From contig CAZEJK010000180.1 in assembly GCA_964512045.1 (NCBI GenBank), forward strand, positions 1 to 10,386: a stretch of 10,386 nt of DNA, written 5' to 3'. The notes below the pieces were generated by a model. The model worked only from the letters and a program-made list of their open reading frames with translations. It did no database searches and was not told the origin of the DNA. The position numbers and the translations under genes are program-made. This document shows, one piece after another, positions 1 to 5,665 of this stretch. Every line of letters begins with the position of its first letter. The first letter of the stretch is position 1. This DNA is from CAZEJK01 sp964512045 (GTDB lineage: Bacteria > Acidobacteriota > Thermoanaerobaculia > Thermoanaerobaculales > Sulfomarinibacteraceae).

Positions 1-96
1 TAGGCAAGGCTACGCCTGCGGGCTCGTTCGGTCGGGCGAACCAAACCTGTGGCACAGTTGAGCGCGAGTACGCCGAAGCTATCTCTGCGCGAGCCC
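1..96. other. Short gene-free left edge, downstream of the DUF4388 gene
   Basis: This stretch lies downstream of the minus-strand DUF4388/TPR gene, whose stop is at 97-99. It contains two weak stem candidates: GTTCG (26-30) with CGAAC (37-41), and an imperfect stem at 4-19 around the loop TAC. Neither has a T-rich tail on the minus strand, so a terminator is possible but not shown. No gene is supported here. Confidence 0.3.
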
Positions 97-1626
97 TTAG
101 CCGGAGCTGCGCCGCTTCACGGCGGTGTGCATCGCCTCGAGCGCCTCTTCCGGACGGCGGTCCGGGGCCATGCGAGGAACGGCTCTGCGATACGCAGTCT
201 CGGCTTCCTCGAGATGCTCGAAGCGCCGGTAGACTTCACCCAGGTAGAAGTGAGCAAGGCCGCACGATGGGTCCATGCGCGCAGCGTCTTTGAGCGCATC
301 CAGAGCCAGTCGGGCGTTGAGCATCGGGTTCGTCTGGAAGCGGCACCACGCCAGCTCTGCGCGGTAGGTTGCGTTCTGCGGGTCCATATCGACGGCCTGG
401 CCGAGCTGTCGGATGGCGTTGGCCAGATCGCCGGAGTCCATCAGCTGTCGAGCGTGCCGGTAGGAGATGCGTGAGTCCAGCGGCTGGGAGCCGGCCGGGC
501 CGGGAGACGTTCGCGGTGGCGGTGGCTTCTCGGCGCGTCGACGTTCGCGCTCGGCCTCCAGCCGCTTCCGTTGGTTTGGATCCGTGAGCTGTGTGTAGGC
601 GCGAGCGGCGGCGAGCAGCAGCGTCCGAGCCTGCTCGTGCTCATCGTCGGCGAACCGGCTGGGACGGAAGCGCTCGACGAAGGAGAGGAACGCTGCCTCC
701 ACAGCGCCGTCGTCCGCCGACTCGTCGAGACCGAGGATATCGAACGGGTCCCGATGCCGGTGCGAGAGCAGCACGCGCATGAGCTCGTCTCGATCGTCGG
801 AAAGACGGGCCGGCTGCGGCGTTGGATCCTCATCCGGTAGCGGCGAGCGGATGTGATCCGGAGCGTCGGAGATGAGCTCGACCCGGTCGGACGGCACGAC
901 CTGGCCAATGACAACGAGTGCGTACAGCAGCCGCGTCAGCTCGTCGGCGTCGAGGTGGCACTCTGCAGCCAGCTCCTCGACCCGTAGCGCGCGGTCGTGG
1001 AGGCACTCCGTGACCTTCGCGTGACGCGGGCTCAGCTGGATCTCATCGAGCGAGTAGTACGGTCTCGGGTTGAGAGCCAGGTTGTTACCGAGGAGCGGCT
1101 GTGTCGCCGCTTGAACCTGCTCAGAGGGCGAGAAGCGCGTGATCCCGACGACCAGCAGCTGTGGCACGTTGACGCGGAGCGGCGAGCCCACCTCCGGCAG
1201 CTCGGAGTCGACCGAGTACGAACCGTCACTCCATGTGAAGGCGTCGAGGAGCTTCCTGGCGAGGTTCTGCTGGAGCACTCGGTAGAGCTCGGACGCCGCC
1301 ACGATGCCGCGCTCCACCAGAAGCTCGCCGAGCTTCAGCTGGCGTGCCGCAGCGGTCTGCAAGCACTCCTGGACGGCGGCTTCGGTGACGGTGCCCCGGT
1401 CGACGAGCGCGGCTCCGAGGGTCTCGTGCACGAGGTTGGAGAGGCACTCCACGGGAACACCCTGCTCGAGGATGATCTCCTTGGAGACTCTGTGACGCTC
1501 GATCCGGAGCACGACTGTCCGTCGGTGCGCGGCAAAGGCGTGCAGGAGGACCGGGAACGGCACCGAGCTGAGCCGTCCGTGACGGCTGTCTGCGATCTCC
1601 TGAAGCTCTTCGGTCGTCAGAAACAC
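97..1626 (-). CDS. DUF4388 / J-like / TPR multidomain protein
   Basis: 509 aa with a GTG start at 1626. A purine-rich GAGGGAG (about 1630-1636) precedes the start, and no upstream in-frame start is available. Residues about 15-140 look like a DUF4388 (PATAN-like) module: a HGRLS opening, an EQGVPVECLS segment, then LGELLVERGIV and a predicted helical tail ending in TWSDGSYSV. Residues about 205-250 resemble a small winged-helix-like segment (inference). Residues 293-357 read as a J-like domain (DPFDILGL through AYTQLTDPNQRKRLEAER), but the HPD tripeptide is replaced by RPS at 321-323, so stimulation of Hsp70 ATPase is unlikely. A charged, proline-rich linker (358-385) leads to TPR-like helices at about 387-500 (for example AHFYLGEVYRRFEHLEEAETAYRRA). 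There is no signal peptide or membrane segment, so it is probably a cytoplasmic scaffold or signalling protein. This architecture is typical of Myxococcota-type genomes; the function is unknown. Confidence 0.85.
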   Translation of the reverse strand: MFLTTEELQEIADSRHGRLSSVPFPVLLHAFAAHRRTVVLRIERHRVSKEIILEQGVPVECLSNLVHETLGAALVDRGTVTEAAVQECLQTAAARQLKLGELLVERGIVAASELYRVLQQNLARKLLDAFTWSDGSYSVDSELPEVGSPLRVNVPQLLVVGITRFSPSEQVQAATQPLLGNNLALNPRPYYSLDEIQLSPRHAKVTECLHDRALRVEELAAECHLDADELTRLLYALVVIGQVVPSDRVELISDAPDHIRSPLPDEDPTPQPARLSDDRDELMRVLLSHRHRDPFDILGLDESADDGAVEAAFLSFVERFRPSRFADDEHEQARTLLLAAARAYTQLTDPNQRKRLEAERERRRAEKPPPPRTSPGPAGSQPLDSRISYRHARQLMDSGDLANAIRQLGQAVDMDPQNATYRAELAWCRFQTNPMLNARLALDALKDAARMDPSCGLAHFYLGEVYRRFEHLEEAETAYRRAVPRMAPDRRPEEALEAMHTAVKRRSSG

Positions 1627-1635
1627 TGGCTCCCT

Positions 1636-1647
1636 CGCGCCGGCGCG
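1636..1647. promoter_or_regulatory. 12-bp perfect palindrome upstream of the DUF4388 gene
   Basis: CGCGCCGGCGCG is a perfect palindrome directly upstream of the ribosome-binding region of the minus-strand gene that starts at 1626. It could be a protein-binding site or a leader hairpin. In such GC-rich DNA it could also be chance. Confidence 0.2.
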
Positions 1648-1701
1648 ATCCGCCGATCCTCAATTCTCGCATGGCGAGTCACTGCCGTTCGCGAGGCCTG
1701 G

Positions 1702-1719
1702 GTCAAGATACCGTCAAGA
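1702..1719 (-). repeat. Tandem 7-bp direct repeat upstream of the DUF4388 gene
   Basis: On the minus strand TCTTGAC occurs twice (1713-1719 and 1702-1708), spaced 11 bp start to start, about one helical turn. Each copy contains TTGAC, so each could be a -35-like element or half of a direct-repeat activator site. I could not find a convincing -10 at the right distance. It lies in the 1627-1795 gap between pfkA and the DUF4388 gene. Confidence 0.25.
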
Positions 1720-1739
1720 CCTCCACGCCCAGCTCCAAC

Positions 1740-1754
1740 GCGGCCGTGGGCCGC
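1740..1754 (-). terminator. Weak hairpin downstream of pfkA
   Basis: GCGGCC (1740-1745) and GGCCGC (1749-1754) form a 6-bp all-GC stem with a 3-nt loop, about 40 nt past the pfkA stop on the minus strand. The following minus-strand bases begin GTTGG and are not a real U tract. Intrinsic termination is therefore only a possibility. Confidence 0.3.
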
Positions 1755-1795
1755 AACAACAGGGCTGCTCCGATGGCGCCGGTCCTACGGCCCCG

Positions 1796-3112
1796 TCAGG
1801 ACGACATGCGTGGCGGCTGTCCGGTCGCCTCGAGCACCGATAGCCACAGGTCGCCGGCCGGATCCACCTGCTTGCGCTTGGAGATCGCCATCCGCATCGG
1901 GACATGCACCAGCCGGCCGTGCCAGAGGCCGATGAGCATCTCGGTCTTGCCGCACATTGCAGCGTGGACGGCGTTCTGGGCGAGGCGCCAGCAGTAGATG
2001 CTGTCGGCGGGTGATGCCGGCACCGAGCGGATAATGTAGCTCGGATCGATGTACTTGAGTGTGACGTCTCGGTTCTGGCGGCGGAAGTGGTCGAGAATTC
2101 GGGAGGCCAGGAACGGTCCGATGTCCTCGAGCTTGACGTTTCCGGAGGCGTCCGTGCCATCGGCCGGTTCGAGGAGCTCCTGCCCGGCGCCCTCTGCCAC
2201 GACGATGACAGCGTGCTGGCGACGGTCCAGACGATCGGTTACCGCCGCCAGCAGGCCGTTGTCTCCGTTGATCGCGAACGGCACCTCGGGAATGAGGACG
2301 ATGTTCACGTCGCTGACGGCCAGTGCAGCGTGACAGGCGATGAAGCCGGAGTGGCGGCCCATCAGCTTGACGAGCCCGATGCCGAGCGGAGCCCCGAGGG
2401 CCTCGGTGTGTGCCGATCGGATCGGCTCGACCGCAGCAGCGACCGCGGTCGAGAACCCGAAGCTCTGATCGATGAACGGGATGTCGTTGTCGATCGTCTT
2501 CGGGATGCCGACGACGGCGATGGGAAGCCCCCGGCGATGTACCTCCTCACTGATTGCGAGAGCCCCGCGCATGGTGCCGTCGCCCCCGATGACGAACAGG
2601 GTGTTGACACTCATCCGAACGAGACAGTCGACCATCGACGACACATCCTGCTCGCCGCGTGAGCTGCCGAGAATCGTTCCACCGGCCTCGTGAATATGGC
2701 TGACCGTGCTCGGCTCGAGGTCGAGCACCGGATGCCCGTACTCCGGTGCGAGGCCCTGAAAGCCGTATCGAAAGCCGTAGATCGTCCGCACCGAGTAGCG
2801 GTACCAGAGCTCCATCACGAGACCGCGGATGACATCGTTGATGCCGGGACAGAGCCCGCCGCAGGTGACGATTCCGCAGCGGGTCTTGGCGGGATCATAA
2901 AAGATCTGCTGGCGTGGTCCGGCCAGCTCGAGGCTTGCGAGCTCTTCAACCGGTGTGCCTTTTTGAAGGCACGAGAGCTGGTGCTCGAACAGGACTCGGT
3001 CGTCGGCGTCGACGAAATGAACGGACTGATCCGGGCCGAGGGCGGACCCGATCGGCGAGTGGATCCGGCACTCGCCGAGGCACGGAACGGAAAGCTCGGA
3101 TGGATCGGTCAT
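1796..3112 (-). CDS. pfkA: ATP-dependent 6-phosphofructokinase, atypical (plant/TP0108-like) clade
   Basis: 438 aa; phosphorylates fructose 6-phosphate to fructose 1,6-bisphosphate in glycolysis, in the cytoplasm. Family motifs appear in order: CGGLCPGIND (84-93), nucleotide loop IGGDGT (175-180), catalytic PKTIDND (204-210), MGRHSGFIA (251-259), IPE (274-276) and the late DPSYIIRS (356-363). The N-terminal extension of about 75 residues before the Rossmann-like core is usual for this clade and is absent from E. coli PfkA. Gly in GGDGT is the hallmark of ATP use; PPi enzymes carry Asp there. Lys in PKTIDND is shared with PPi enzymes and plant ATP-PFKs. The ATG at 3112 follows a clear AGGGAGGT ribosome-binding site (complement of about 3116-3122). 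The gene is divergent from a TetR-like regulator across a palindrome that may be its operator. Family is confident; the phosphoryl donor is inferred from residues. Confidence 0.93.
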   Translation of the reverse strand: MTDPSELSVPCLGECRIHSPIGSALGPDQSVHFVDADDRVLFEHQLSCLQKGTPVEELASLELAGPRQQIFYDPAKTRCGIVTCGGLCPGINDVIRGLVMELWYRYSVRTIYGFRYGFQGLAPEYGHPVLDLEPSTVSHIHEAGGTILGSSRGEQDVSSMVDCLVRMSVNTLFVIGGDGTMRGALAISEEVHRRGLPIAVVGIPKTIDNDIPFIDQSFGFSTAVAAAVEPIRSAHTEALGAPLGIGLVKLMGRHSGFIACHAALAVSDVNIVLIPEVPFAINGDNGLLAAVTDRLDRRQHAVIVVAEGAGQELLEPADGTDASGNVKLEDIGPFLASRILDHFRRQNRDVTLKYIDPSYIIRSVPASPADSIYCWRLAQNAVHAAMCGKTEMLIGLWHGRLVHVPMRMAISKRKQVDPAGDLWLSVLEATGQPPRMSS

Positions 3113-3142
3113 ATAACCTCCCTGACGTCGCGCGCGACTTCA

Positions 3143-3170
3143 CGGAGACGACGATACAATATCGCCTCCG
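3143..3170. promoter_or_regulatory. Interrupted inverted repeat in the pfkA/tetR divergent region, candidate operator
   Basis: A core palindrome CGATA (3152-3156), CAA spacer, TATCG (3160-3164) is flanked by a second, slightly off-centre pair: CGGAG (3143-3147) and CTCCG (3166-3170). The core contains -10-like hexamers on both strands: TACAAT at 3155-3160 (+) and TATTGT at 3156-3161 (-). A protein bound here could block both divergent promoters. No good -35 was found on either strand. That the adjacent TetR-like protein binds here is inference from position and symmetry. Confidence 0.45.
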
Positions 3171-3203
3171 CGTTCCGTGCGGATCGCGGGGACTGGAGGC
3201 AGC

Positions 3204-3857
3204 GTGGGAAAGCTTTTGAGACGACGAAGCCCGGAGGAGCGAGAGCAGATCCGCCGGGAGCGGCGCGACCAGGTCCGCCAGGCGGCCAGAGATGCGTTCT
3301 CCCATCGGCCGTTCTGGGAGGTGGACATGGACGGTCTGGGCAAGCAGCTCGGTCTCCGCCCCGGAGCGACGGTGTTCCTGTTCGAGAACAAGGAGCACCT
3401 GCTGCTCGATCTGATCCGAACCGAGCTCGACAGCTGGAGCGACCGCGTCCGCCAACGGTTGGACGATCGATCAGAGGATGAAGACCCCGTCGGATGCGTG
3501 ATCTCCACCCTGGCGGAGAGCCGTCTGCTAGCGAGGTTGGTGGCCATGCTGCCCGAGGCCCTGGACGGTAGTGTCGACATGCTCGATGCGATCTCGTTTC
3601 TGCGGTGGTGGAACGAGGCCACTGGCGAGGTGGGTCAGCTGCTGGAACGCCCTGGAGGGGTGCCATCGCCACACGGAGCGGAGCTCGTCCAGCGAGCTTT
3701 GCGGCTGTTGGCGGGAGCGGCGCCGTTCGCCAGACCGAAGGCGGAGGTGGCCTTGGCGTTCGACGATCCGGGGGCAGAGGCGCTTCGAGTGGACCTCGCT
3801 GACGAGCTGGAAAGCGTTCTCAGACCCTGGCTCGCCGCTCAGGGTGGTGCGCTGTAG
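3204..3857 (+). CDS. TetR-family-like transcriptional regulator
   Basis: 217 aa; a probable DNA-binding regulator with an N-terminal helix-turn-helix and a C-terminal ligand/dimer region. A basic, charged start (RRRSPEEREQIRRERRDQ) is followed by the TetR pattern: helix 1 QAARDAF (about 26-32), then VDMDGLGKQLGL in helices 2-3 (about 40-51), then GATVFLFENKEHLLLDLI, matching the family's G-x-x-Y-x-x-F-x-x-K-E-x-L-L with Phe for Tyr. The C-terminal part is diverged and gives no ligand clue. The GTG at 3204 is chosen because GGAGG lies at 3195-3199. An in-frame GTG at 3177 would give 226 aa but has no ribosome-binding site and lies only about 17 nt past the -10-like box. It is the only plus-strand gene, divergent from pfkA. 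Autoregulation and control of pfkA are inferred. Confidence 0.75.
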   Translation: MGKLLRRRSPEEREQIRRERRDQVRQAARDAFSHRPFWEVDMDGLGKQLGLRPGATVFLFENKEHLLLDLIRTELDSWSDRVRQRLDDRSEDEDPVGCVISTLAESRLLARLVAMLPEALDGSVDMLDAISFLRWWNEATGEVGQLLERPGGVPSPHGAELVQRALRLLAGAAPFARPKAEVALAFDDPGAEALRVDLADELESVLRPWLAAQGGAL

Positions 3858-3962
3858 TGTAGAGTGACCGAAGGGAACGAACGCAGAGGCGCACGGACGG
3901 AACGGCGCGAGCCCGCAGCCATGTCGCCGCCCGTCGCCGAGACGATAGCCACCCGGTCCCCC

Positions 3963-4036
3963 AGCCTGCGAGACGCAGGCTTCCACAATCGAAGAAAGCG
4001 GCAATCCGGTTGTGGCGGCCCGCGTCTCGCGGGCCG
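3963..4036. repeat. REP-like inverted pair of GC-rich hairpins
   Basis: Hairpin A has an 8-bp stem, AGCCTGCG (3963-3970) with CGCAGGCT (3974-3981), and loop AGA. Hairpin B has a 9-bp stem, CGGCCCGCG (4016-4024) with CGCGGGCCG (4028-4036), and loop TCT. The reverse complement of 4006-4034 matches 3964-3992 at 23 of 29 positions, including GCGAGACGC in the loop region and CCACAA just outside the hairpin. The two units are therefore inverted copies of one palindromic element around a spacer of about 13 bp. One stem pair differs in a compensatory way: T3967-A3977 in A corresponds to a C-G pair in B. This resembles bacterial REP/BIME elements. Roles in transcription termination, mRNA 3'-end protection or as a mobile repeat are possible. 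Confidence 0.6.
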
Positions 4037-4120
4037 GGAGGGGGGCTCGGAGGTGAGGGCACGGCGAAGCGCGTTCGGTCACTTCGTGTCCGCAGCGTCG
4101 TTGTGTCACGGACAACCAAG

Positions 4121-4148
4121 ACCCGCTGCCGTTTGTCCGGCAGCGGGT
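4121..4148 (-). terminator. Strong hairpin downstream of saccharopine dehydrogenase
   Basis: ACCCGCTGCCG (4121-4131) and CGGCAGCGGGT (4138-4148) form a perfect 11-bp stem with a 6-nt loop, about 28 nt past the dehydrogenase stop on the minus strand. The minus-strand bases after the stem begin CTTGGTTGTC, a partly T-rich tail. This is a probable terminator for the minus strand and may also stop readthrough from the convergent regulator gene. Confidence 0.65.
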
Positions 4149-4176
4149 TCATGGACGTGACCAGGGTGAGCGGTGG

Positions 4177-5508
4177 TCAGATCCGCTCGGTGGTCTCCGT
4201 GAAGTGGACGCCGAGCCGCTGCAGCTCCTCGAGAATCGGCTCGTACACCTGCTCGTCCACCGGGACCACGACGCCGGACATGTCGATCGTTCCATCGAGA
4301 ACGTAGCGAGCACCGACGGCCGCCGGCAGCCCGACAAGGCGGCACATGGCGCTGTCGCCGCCCGGAATGCCGGTGTCCACCATGGTCGAGTACACCTTCT
4401 CGGAGTGGTCAGGGTAGTCGATGATGAACTGGTGCTGGAGCACGATCATGTCCCGCTCCCCCTCGGCATATGCCATCTTGTCGAGCAGGTGAGCGGTCAT
4501 GACGTCCACCGTAGTGGTGTGGCCGCTGGGAATCGGACGGTCCGAGAACAGGTCGAGCCACTCCAGGTCGGACAGGACCTTGGAGCTGGGGGGCAGTGAG
4601 AAGCGCGCGGCCACCTCTGCTTTGAGATCGGACTGCGGGTCGGCGTCCATCAGACGCGCGAGTAGCTGGCGGAAGGTGAGGCCGTCCAGCCCGTCAAGCT
4701 CCTTCTCCTCGAGCAGACCGAGATGGATCACCGTGCGCATCGTCTCGCACCAGCCGGGCATGCGAAGGGTGCCGCGGAACATCGTGTCCACGTCCGGGAT
4801 CGAGTACATCTCGGCGTACGGCACGCTGTCGCGGTTCGGGTAGCCCTCGAACGCGGTCAGCGTGCCTTCCACCTCCACGTGGACTGGCCAGTGGTGGTTG
4901 AACAGCTCGAGACCGGGGATGTTGACCTCCTGGCCCTCCTCGCGGTAGCGAGCATCGTTCTTGCCGGCGAGCAGGACGCCACGCGGGCTCCAGGAGAACT
5001 TGTAGCCGAGAGGGTTGGTGTTGGCCTCCGGCGCGGGCAGACCGCCGCAGTACGAGCGGAAGCTGCGCACTCGGCCGCCTGCACGCTGCGCCGCGTGGAT
5101 CACCTTCATCGCGGTCATGTGGTCGATCCCGGGGTCCACACCCAGCTCGTTGAGGAGGATCACGCCGGCGCGCTGCGCATCCGCGTCGAGCGCCCACATC
5201 GTCTCCTTGACGTAGGAGGTGGTCACCATGTGCTTGCCGTGGTCGATGCAGGCGCGGGCGATCTCCGGGTGGTACTGCCAGGGCAGGAGGCTGACGGCAA
5301 GATCGTGGCCTGCGATCAGTCCCGCGAGGCGGTCACGGTGCCTGGTGATGTCGAACTCCACCGGGTGCCCGTTCGGGTGGCCCTCGGTGATGGCCTCGGC
5401 CTTGCTGACCGTGCGGCTGGCCACAGTCACCTCGATGCCGTGGTCGAGAAGGTAGCGGACGTGTGCGCGGGCGACCAGCCCGGCTCCGAAGACGATCACC
5501 TTGCTCAT
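4177..5508 (-). CDS. Saccharopine dehydrogenase (glutamate-forming type)
   Basis: 443 aa; expected to oxidise saccharopine with NAD+ to glutamate and 2-aminoadipate semialdehyde, the second step of lysine breakdown by the saccharopine route. Residues 1-30 are a Rossmann start (SKVIVFGAGLVA, then a VTVASRT second strand). SLLPWQYHPEIARACIDHGKHMVTTSY (73-99) and ELGVDPGIDHM (121-131) are typical of the family. YCGGLPAPEANTNPLGYKFS (153-172) and RGTLRMPGWC (245-254) match the saccharopine-binding domain. The C-terminus returns to the Rossmann part (DTGIPGGDSAMCRLVGLPAA). Length fits the stand-alone SDH half of plant/animal LKR/SDH. The ATG at 5508 has AAGGAG (complement of about 5516-5521) at good spacing; the 48-codon in-frame extension lacks family character. 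It lies downstream of the reductase gene, with a 157-bp gap. Family certain; direction of flux inferred. Confidence 0.92.
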   Translation of the reverse strand: MSKVIVFGAGLVARAHVRYLLDHGIEVTVASRTVSKAEAITEGHPNGHPVEFDITRHRDRLAGLIAGHDLAVSLLPWQYHPEIARACIDHGKHMVTTSYVKETMWALDADAQRAGVILLNELGVDPGIDHMTAMKVIHAAQRAGGRVRSFRSYCGGLPAPEANTNPLGYKFSWSPRGVLLAGKNDARYREEGQEVNIPGLELFNHHWPVHVEVEGTLTAFEGYPNRDSVPYAEMYSIPDVDTMFRGTLRMPGWCETMRTVIHLGLLEEKELDGLDGLTFRQLLARLMDADPQSDLKAEVAARFSLPPSSKVLSDLEWLDLFSDRPIPSGHTTTVDVMTAHLLDKMAYAEGERDMIVLQHQFIIDYPDHSEKVYSTMVDTGIPGGDSAMCRLVGLPAAVGARYVLDGTIDMSGVVVPVDEQVYEPILEELQRLGVHFTETTERI

Positions 5509-5616
5509 GCGTGCTCTCCTTGCTCCTGCCAGTTGTTGCGGACGCCACCCCGGCCCGTGTCGCGGTACGGGCGAGTGGAACGTCCGCTGTTGGTACGAGG
5601 TCCTGCGAGGCTGGAC

Positions 5617-5664
5617 GGTCTCCGAAGGAGACCTGGGGCGAGTGATGGCCACCGACGGCGGTGG
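5617..5664 (-). other. Two tandem stem-loops between the reductase and dehydrogenase genes
   Basis: Stem 1 is CCACCG (5649-5654) with CGGTGG (5659-5664) and a 4-nt loop, directly after the reductase stop. Stem 2 is GGTCTCC (5617-5623) with GGAGACC (5627-5633) and a 3-nt loop. Neither is followed by a U tract on the minus strand. They could act as a partial terminator or an mRNA-processing/stability element that sets the ratio of the two enzymes. This role is inference. Confidence 0.35.
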
Positions 5665-5665
5665 G

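Larger units (their letters stand above)
3858..4176. other. Gene-free convergent intergenic region
   Basis: This is a 319-bp stretch between the 3' ends of the plus-strand regulator and the minus-strand saccharopine dehydrogenase. It holds a REP-like inverted pair of hairpins (3963-4036), a G-rich run just after it (about 4036-4047), and an 11-bp perfect stem near the dehydrogenase stop (4121-4148). The open frames crossing it have low-complexity Arg/Ala/Pro-rich translations, show no family resemblance and run over the hairpins, so I call no gene here. Confidence 0.6.

Noticed and set aside
26..42. tRNA T-arm-like sequence at the left edge (minus strand GGTTCG)
   Set aside because: No cloverleaf, anticodon arm or acceptor pairing can be built around it.
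997..1935. Plus-strand open frame (312 codons) spanning the DUF4388 gene start and the pfkA 3' end
   Set aside because: It overlaps two supported genes on the other strand plus their intergenic region, and its translation resembles no protein family.
3177..3203. GTG at 3177 as the start of the TetR-like gene
   Set aside because: It lacks a ribosome-binding site and sits too close to the -10-like box, whereas the GTG at 3204 follows GGAGG. It cannot be fully excluded.
3864..4160. Small plus-strand frame (98 codons) in the convergent intergenic region
   Set aside because: It is Arg/Ala-rich, has no ribosome-binding site that I can see, and runs across both REP-like hairpins and part of the terminator stem.
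5509..5652. 48-codon upstream extension of saccharopine dehydrogenase
   Set aside because: The residues before MSKVIVFGAG are Arg/Pro-rich and non-conserved in character. The Rossmann start plus AAGGAG support 5508.
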